DNA of 64,000 nt from Orientallactaga sibirica (Eukaryota > Chordata > Mammalia > Rodentia > Dipodidae): the NCBI GenBank assembly GCA_036365145.1, contig JAEOAD010000018.1:14614501-14678500 (forward strand), read 5' to 3'. The number at the start of each line of letters is the position of its first letter. Positions within the stretch are counted from its first letter, which is position 1. The translations under genes and the position numbers were made by a program. The notes beneath the pieces were generated by a model, which saw only the letters and a list, made by a program, of their open reading frames with translations, had not been told where the DNA came from and did not search any database. Positions 57,466 through 64,000 of this stretch are shown here, in pieces.

Positions 57466-58735
57466 AAAAGTCAATAAGCTAGCTGGCAAAAGGCTATAAG
57501 GGAGGGTGGAGAGGGAAGGGCTTAGAGATGGTATTGTATACATGAAAGTAGAACAGATTACAGGCATCAGAGAGCCTAAGTGAGGCCAGGGGAAGAGAAT
57601 GTGTAAAAGAAGGGTGGGGGGAAGGTCAAATCAAAAGTCAAGATATTCTGAATAAGACATATATAAAGCTACTATTTTTGAATAATGGGACATCAAGAAG
57701 CCATAGATTGTTACTAGAAATTTTGATTGCCAGTGATGGGATACCTTCCAGTGAGTTGTTGGCCACGGAGGTTCATCTTGCTTCCAAAACATTACAGGCT
57801 ATAGCCAAGGCCCTTGGTTTCCCTTGAGAAACAGATGGTAAGACCATATTGCTGAAAACTTCACTTGCCTGAGGGACAAGGTTACTGAGAAATCAAGTTG
57901 GTGCTGAGCAGAAAACCTTCTCCCTGTACCCCAGCCAACGGAAAGCTGGAAAAAGCTGCACTGCATGCAGTCATATGGGAGACAGATGCCATCAGCAGTA
58001 AAAACAGTACACACTGGAAACCTCAAGTTTGGCTAGATAGGCCAAATGACTGAACAGGTGCAATAGTGGCATGTCTGCTATGGGGGAAACCAATTGCTCT
58101 CTAATTGGACTTAAGGCCCACTCTACAGGAGGGAATATATGCCTGGTACTGAAAAACCTAATCAAAAGCCTATGGCAGGGAGGTCATGAGCCTTAGGCAT
58201 ATAAAGCCTACTCTTGTCAGGCGAAATGTATATATTATTCCCACCAAACTGCCCTGAAAACACTACACTTAATGTTCATTTTCATATATTAATGCTACTC
58301 TCACTTCTGGTTAGAGAAGCTTCATTTTGCAGATGGCAATGACCACTGGGTCACTCAAAAGGCAACATAGTGCTGAGCAGAAGGGAAGCAGGGATGTCCA
58401 GCACTGAAACATCTCTATCACACCCTCCAATTGCAGAAGATTGGCAGAAAGAATGTAAGAGCCAAAGGAAGGGTGCCACTCCTTACAATGCAACTTTCCA
58501 GACAGAAATTAGCCTGAATATCCATGACCTCACAGTGCCTAGCAATAACTTTACAAGACCCTCATAATAGGAGAAAAAGATGATGATATCAAATTAAAAG
58601 AGAGACTAATGGAGAGAAAGAGAGAATATGATGAGAGTGAATTTCTGAAAGGTAATGGGGGAGGGGATTGAAATATTATGATTTATTTTCTGTAAGTATA
58701 GAAATTGTCAATAAAAACTAAAAATTATAAAAGAA

Positions 58736-60420
58736 AACAAAAATGACAAATTGTAAATATTCTTTGAAGGGAATTTTTTTTCTCAGAATCAAATTAAATC
58801 TATTAACTGAAGTGAAGTTTTGGTAACAAAATAAATATTTAGTTCTCTTGTTACTATTTTATATTTTCTTGTACATTTCCAGTAGAACATACATTATATT
58901 TATAGAAGTGTTCATTTTTTAGTTAATGTCTGCTTTCCATCAGTCAAACATGTTTCTTAAGCAATGATTGAGTGTGTCATATATCCCCAGTGCCATTCTC
59001 ATAGCACATAGTCAGTAGTGTGTATTATACATAAATTAATGAATGAATATATTTAGTTTTATAGCTTGTCTAATAAGGTACCACCAATGGGAACTATCAT
59101 ATTATGTTAAAGTGTGATTGAAAAAATTTTGAGTTAAAATATAAATTAAGATTCTGGGACCATCATATATACATTCCAAATTCGGTTTTTCTATGTACTA
59201 GTTACATGAATTTAGAAAAATTATATACAGTGTTAGTGCCATAGATCTTCATAGCACTTAATATGTTAAATTTTATTTTTTTACTATTTTGTTGCTGGCC
59301 AGAATTTCTGTTTATATTCATGAACTCTAGTCTCTATGGGAAGATGAAGATGAGGTTCACAAAGGTGATCAGAGGCATTTTTGTGAGATAATTTTTACTA
59401 GTCCCTTTGTCAAGACTTTTGTAGCAAAAAGATGTCTCTAGGATGGTAATTTATTTTCCTACAAAGTTATTTCCAAATTTAAGCACAATCAGGTAATTTT
59501 CAAAAACAAGAAGTAACATTGAGAATAGGATTGTACATGGGGAAGACTACAGATGGTACAGTCTGATGGACCTAGGAGTAAATTACAATAATGACAATGA
59601 GTTTGAATGAGAATGTCACTTTTTTAATGTGTTGAATGGGACCAGATGGAATAACTATTATTTAAGAAGTACAAAATCTTAGTAAAAATGAAATTTATTT
59701 TTATTGATTTCAATATCTTCAGTCACCAAAATTTGACCTCCCACACAGACTTAAATTGCTCATTTAAATAAATGTGCTCTTTGTCCCCAGGGTAGTGGGT
59801 ATTGGATAGTAGTCACTTGCATTATGATTCATCAGTCACAGCTTTATGAGAAGCTTACAGCTCTTGAGTCAAACTTGTAACTCCTTAATTGTCTTGTACA
59901 TTGGACTTGAAAAGATGATTATTTTTAGCCTTCAAATAGCCATGTTGGTTTTATAATAATTATTATGCCTAATAATAACAGACCAAATGAGGAAATGTAA
60001 GGAGAATACATTCAAAACTGCAGTATGCATTATGATTCCTTTGGGCTTCATCAAGACATGTTCTGTTCATGTGGAATCAAGAGAGCACTGCTAAGGAACA
60101 TGACCAAATATTCACCATTCTCAATGTGAAATAGGAACTATTCATCAATTGGTGAAGTCGAATTAGTTCACCCAAGCCTTATTCCCAGTAGGCATCACCA
60201 CTCACAAATCTGCTCAAGTCCAGTAGTTATCAAACTCACTGCACATTCTTTGTGTGGCAGGGTATTAGAGGTGTACAGTGCATTTCCCATTTTCCATGTG
60301 CACTTGCTGTCTCTCTTCCCTAACCTCAGGCTGCTCTGCAACTCTCTACCCTTCTGCGTTGAGGTCACAGTATCCAACTAACTTCATTTTTTGATCTTTT
60401 TCTTTTATTCTCTTTTCATT
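58736..60420. other. Unique AT-rich sequence (1.7 kb)
   Basis: No repeat or gene recognised. Confidence 0.5.
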
Positions 60421-60545
60421 CTTTGCCTTTCTTTCTTTTTTACTTCTTCCTTCCTTCCTTCCTTCCTTCCTTTCTTTCTTTCTTTCTTTTTTTCTTTTTT
60501 TCTTCCTTCATTCCTTTCTTTCTTTCTTTCTTTTTTCTTTCCTGT
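60421..60545 (+). repeat. Polypyrimidine (TTCC/CTTT)n tract
   Basis: About 125 bases almost purely C/T on the + strand, with (TTCC)n then (CTTT)n blocks. It gives Phe/Ser- or Glu/Lys-rich chance frames on the two strands. Confidence 0.95.
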
Positions 60546-60654
60546 GTGTATGGAGGAGGGCGTGTATGTATGTGTAGGTACATGCAGACATATGAATGTA
60601 TATGTGGGGGGCAGGGAAGAACATCCATTGCTGCTGTTATTTAAGTTCTCAAGG

Positions 60655-62400
60655 TACTAATCACCTTTTTAAATTTTTTATTAGTTATCTATATAGTGTG
60701 TATCCAGCCATGTTGGTAACATTGTTAGCCTTCTCCCTGTCCTTCCCCCTCGGGGATTGTGGGTCATGCATTGTGGGGATAGCCATCAGTTATGAGAGTG
60801 AGGTAATGTCTTTGTGCATAATGACCCAACTTATGGCTCTAACAATCTTTCTGTCCCCTTTTCTGTGAATTTCTCTAAGCCATGTTGGGTTCATTTCAGG
60901 TCTGTTTCAGTGATGAGGTCATGGGAGTCTCTGTGTCTCTGATTCTCTGAATTGGTAGGAGTTGAATGTTCTCTGTGTCTACCTCCTTCACCCTTCTGCT
61001 GATACCAGGTTCACTGAGAAAGCAGCACTCTTGCTCATTTCCCAAATTATTCTATGGCTACATCTGGTGCCCTGGTGAGGTGCAATGGGCTAATTCTCTC
61101 CTCAGTTTCTATGTCCATCTGAAGAAGAGAAGCAAGTTCTCCAATGGAGAGTGAGGTCAGTGCAAGATATATGGATAACCATTATTGTTTTAGATAGCAT
61201 TAAAGAGGTGTAGGCCCTCTTGTATCCAACTATTGGTGGGACCTTGATATTGGAGAGAGAACTCATTTTTGGATATGGTTCTGACTTGTTTCCCAGTTCC
61301 AGGTATGGGTTCCATTCCACTGAGCAGATCCATTAGCCAAATCAAGAGCAGTTGGTAACCCAACATGGCTGTGTGCCATTATTGCACTTGTGTGAGCATC
61401 ATGTCAGGTTGATTACTGCTGAGTAGTTTAGACAACGAGTTGCTTAGACAGATGTTGGTCATTTTCCCCCAGTTGCTCATGTAACACCTTCTGGCACTAA
61501 ACATGCTAACTTTCTGGGGATTGACTCTCTCCCAGATTCTAGCCAGGTCATTCCATGCTCCATCCCAACAGCATATGGTGTCTTTGGCAATAGGGTCTTA
61601 CAATTAACCTTTGGTGGGTCATCAAGTACTCTGATAGAAATTTGTCTTCTTTTGGGAAAGCTTGTAGGTCTCACTGATCATCAGCTCATTGTGGATGCTA
61701 ACTGCATGCTAGTACTGGGTGTTACAGGTCAGTGCCATGGGAAAAGAAGGAAGAAAAGTATAGGTAGTATGAAAGAGAAAGAGAGAGAGAAGAGTAAGGA
61801 GAGGGAGTGTAAGAGAGGAACAGGAGAAGGTTGAGGTTGGTCTTCATCCTACCTTTTCCAGGCCCCTGTGATTCAGGTGTTCTCTCTAAGCTCCAGATGA
61901 AGATTCAGCCTTTTAGTATGTTTTTCAGGATATAGGATTTTGTGGTACCATTTCCACTTTGGTCCAGTTTTTTTGTTCCCCCTTTCCTGCCCTTCCCACC
62001 CTACCATCCCTATTGTCCAGTCCTAGAAATGTTTATTACATGTGTCAGCATCTCAGGCAAATTCAGGTTAGGAGCCACAGATGAGTGAGACCATGCAACA
62101 CTTATCTTTCTGTGATTGGGTGATTTTGCTGAGAACCATGTGTTCCAAGGTTGATAATTTTTCTTCAAATTGCATTATGTCATTTTTTTTTCTTATTGCT
62201 ATGTTGAATTCTATTGCGTAGATATACCACATCTTAGATATCCATTCATCTAATGATGGGCATCTGGGTTGATTCCAGCTCTTAGCCATTATGAACTGAG
62301 CAGCAATAAACATGGTTGAGCAAATATCTCTGTACTAAGGCTTGGAGCTTTTAGGGTAAATGCCCCATAAGCTAACAACGTGGATCAGAAAATTAGACCA
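60655..62400 (-). mobile_element. 5'-truncated LINE-1 (antisense)
   Basis: 3'UTR (60655-62067) and the ORF2 C-terminus (62068 to about 62400) on the minus strand. UTR landmarks match 14.5-15.65 kb. A poly-purine segment (61761-61832) lies inside the UTR. There is no RT or endonuclease; the element is truncated close to the ORF2 end. Confidence 0.88.
62068..62313 (-). pseudogene. L1 ORF2 C-terminal end
   Basis: This 81-codon open minus-strand frame begins Met-Phe-Ile-Ala-Ala and contains Trp-Asn-Gln-Pro-(Arg)-Cys-Pro and Met-Trp-(Tyr)-Ile-Tyr, ending Leu-Ile-Cys-Gly-Ser then stop. These are conserved last residues of rodent L1 ORF2. The internal Met is not a real start; similarity continues upstream to about 62400. 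Confidence 0.9.
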
Positions 62401-62427
62401 CTCAGTCTGCTGTCTTCAAGAAACCTT

Positions 62428-62431
62428 TTTT

Positions 62432-62474
<43 letters not shown>
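62428..62474 (+). repeat. (ATTT)n simple repeat
   Basis: About eleven TTTA units, probably the complement of a SINE A-rich tail, directly beside the B4 to its right. Confidence 0.95.
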
Positions 62475-62690
62475 GATGGGCTTTCTCACTGATCTGAAAT
62501 TCATCATAAAGTATAGACTGACTGGCCAGTGACTTCTAGGTATAACACTGCACTCAGCTCCCTGTGCTGGAATTATAAACATATGCCATCACACCTAGCT
62601 TTTTCACATGAGTTCTAGGGATTCAGTTCAGTTCCTCATGCATGCAAGGCAAGCATTTCATTGACTGAGCTCTCCAGCACTGAAATTATT
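62475..62690 (-). mobile_element. B4-type SINE
   Basis: Plus strand 'gatgggctttctcactgatc', 'gactgactggccagtgactt', 'tgtgctggaattataaacat', 'tgagttctagggattcagtt', and the head complement 'cattgactgagctctccagc'. Confidence 0.78.
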
Positions 62691-63158
62691 TTCTTTATTA
62701 AGGAAATTTGTTATCATGTTTCCAACTGAAAATTCTCATTTTAAATGTTATATTATTTTTGCAAGAAGTAAATTGATATAGGTATCATGAACAAAAAATA
62801 TTAGTTATAATTTCAAGTATACCAACTTTAAAGCTAAAGTACCATTAGCCTATTATTTTCTAGAGATGCACAGCAAAACACTTATTTATTGATTTAAATC
62901 ATAGAAAATTATTTTGTCATGTTCCTTGAGTCTAGAAGTTACAGGAGGGTTAGTTTCCTCTTAGTCTTGTATACGGCTAAGTTTTCTACATATTTTAACA
63001 TGCTCTTTCCCATGCATGTGGGTGTTCTTCTATATACCTACAGTGAATGATAATAGTGACATTAGATTAAGTCATATTCTAATGACTTTACTGTAACTTA
63101 ACTGTCTTCCACAAAGACTATCTCCATACAGATTCACATTCTGATATATTGGGATTTC
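62691..63158. other. Unique AT-rich sequence
   Basis: Nothing recognised. Confidence 0.5.
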
Positions 63159-63169
63159 AAATAATGAAT

Positions 63170-63322
63170 CTTTTTTTTTTTTTCTAGGTAGGGTCTCATT
63201 GTAGCCCAGGCTGACCTAGAATTTCACTATGTAGTCTCAGGATGGCCTTGGACTCACGGCGATCCTCCTACCTCTGCCTACTGAGTGCTGGGATTTTAAG
63301 GCGTGTGCCACCATGCCTGGAT
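63170..63322 (-). mobile_element. B1 SINE
   Basis: 'tagcccaggctgacctagaa', 'cctactgagtgctgggattt', 'gtgtgccaccatgcctgg'. TSD 'aaataatgaat' at 63159-63169 and 63323-63333, exact. Confidence 0.95.
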
Positions 63323-63582
63323 AAATAATGAATGTTGAAAACCAAAATCAGAACAAATCAGATGTAAATGCAACCATAATGCCAAATTTACGCAGAAATT
63401 TAACATGGTCTATTAAATATCTCAACCATTAGATATTTACAGAATCATCGACATCTACCATATATAATTTGCAACATACATTAAATTAGCTTGTGAAAAT
63501 TATAAGTAAGACATAGTTAAAATAAAAATTGAGATGCATACCTTTTAATAATCTAATAACCTCTCAAGGAATTATGCTTATT

Positions 63583-63796
63583 CTTTAAAAATATTTATTT
63601 TTCTTTATTTATTTGAGAGAGAGAAATAGGCTGGGAAAGAGAGAATGAATATACCAGGGCCTCGAGCCGCTGCAAACAAACTCCAGATGCATGTGCCCCC
63701 TTGTGCATCTGACTTACATGGGACCTTCCGAATTGAACCTGGGTCCTTTGGCTTTGTAGGAAAGTGCCTTAAGCAATAAGCCATTTCTCCAGCCCT
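63583..63796 (-). mobile_element. DIP-like SINE
   Basis: Near-consensus with 'aaactccagatgcatgtgcc' and 'cccttgtgcatctgac'. TSD 'attatgcttatt' at 63571-63582 and 63797-63808, exact. Confidence 0.95.
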
Positions 63797-63854
63797 ATTA
63801 TGCTTATTTTAAGAAAAGAAAAGTAAACTGATGTCTGCAGAAACAATTAGGATG

Positions 63855-64000
63855 GTTATGCAGAGTCAGACCCTGTGAAACAGATTCTCTGAGTTCAGTC
63901 AGAGACTATCACAAGGATACCATGCTGATGATCAATAAAGAAAGATACCTGATATTATCCTCTGGCCTCCACATATGTGCACACAGGACACAGACACACA
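63855..64000 (+). mobile_element. B4/B3-type SINE 3' part, cut by the window end
   Basis: 'gaaagatacctgatattatc', 'ctctggcctccacatatgtg' and a CA-rich end are typical of rodent B4/B3 3' regions. It runs off the window. Confidence 0.55.

Larger units (their letters stand above)
53691..58735 (+). mobile_element. 5'-truncated LINE-1 (sense), with nested insertions
   Basis: Starts inside the ORF2 endonuclease domain and runs through RT into the C-terminal part, then the 3'UTR (57242-58735). The end reads 'aaattgtcaataaaaactaa' and A-rich sequence. Interrupted by another L1 3' end at 54874 and a B1 at 57308. ORF2 is broken by several frameshifts and stops, so it cannot be active. Confidence 0.9.

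Noticed and set aside
60391..60660. Phe/Ser-rich frames that look like membrane segments
   Set aside because: Product of a polypyrimidine microsatellite; the opposite strand gives Lys/Glu repeats.

Overview
The window reads as gene-free nuclear DNA from a rodent. No exon, intact long open reading frame, rRNA, true tRNA gene, CRISPR array or bacterial-type operon can be supported. It could be intergenic or lie inside a long intron, and sequence alone does not separate these. The most abundant repeat is a tRNA-derived, B2-superfamily-type SINE: a 'ggctggagagatggctta' head, a 'ccagatgcacaagg..catctggagtt' body, a (CT)n tract and an AAATAAATAAAT tail. There are also about a dozen B1 (7SL-derived) copies, B4/B3/ID-type SINEs, ORR1/MT-like MaLR LTR elements and rodent LINE-1. 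I recognise the tRNA-derived SINE as the kind seen in jerboas (DIP-like, Dipodidae; Jaculus is my best guess). This identification is from memory, so the genus is tentative. These SINEs are called 'DIP-like' below.

Layout. 0-7.7 kb: unique AT-rich DNA with MaLR, B4, DIP-like and B1 insertions and one candidate ERV LTR. 7.7-14.3 kb: mostly unique, with a B1+DIP-like composite at 10.05 kb, a MaLR copy, and an unrecognised stretch carrying the longest chance ORF. 14.5-20.2 kb: LINE-1 debris (an antisense 3'UTR, then a sense ORF2 tail plus 3'UTR) carrying several SINEs. 20.2-28.6 kb: unique DNA, SINEs, MaLR pieces and a probable 3'UTR retrocopy ending in AATAAA plus poly(A) at 27.7 kb. 28.6-37.5 kb: a MaLR cluster with two LTR-internal-LTR elements and several solo LTRs; one element (35.8-37.0 kb) is bounded on both sides by a directly repeated ~250-bp flank. 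38.0-42.7 kb: a heavily deleted gammaretrovirus-like ERV with remnants of both LTRs, an RNase H start, an integrase C-terminus and a frameshifted Env TM region. 42.7-50.9 kb: SINEs and unique DNA. 51.0-58.7 kb: a LINE-1 pile-up containing an antisense RT fragment, a sense RT fragment and a longer sense ORF2, into which a second L1 3' end inserted with a visible target-site duplication. 60.4-62.7 kb: a pyrimidine microsatellite, an antisense L1 with its ORF2 C-terminus, and a B4. 63.1-64 kb: SINEs.

There are no genes that work together here. The interest lies in insertion history. Many insertions have readable target-site duplications (TSDs), so the order of nesting can be deduced by eye. All family names are from recognition of consensus features, not from a database search.
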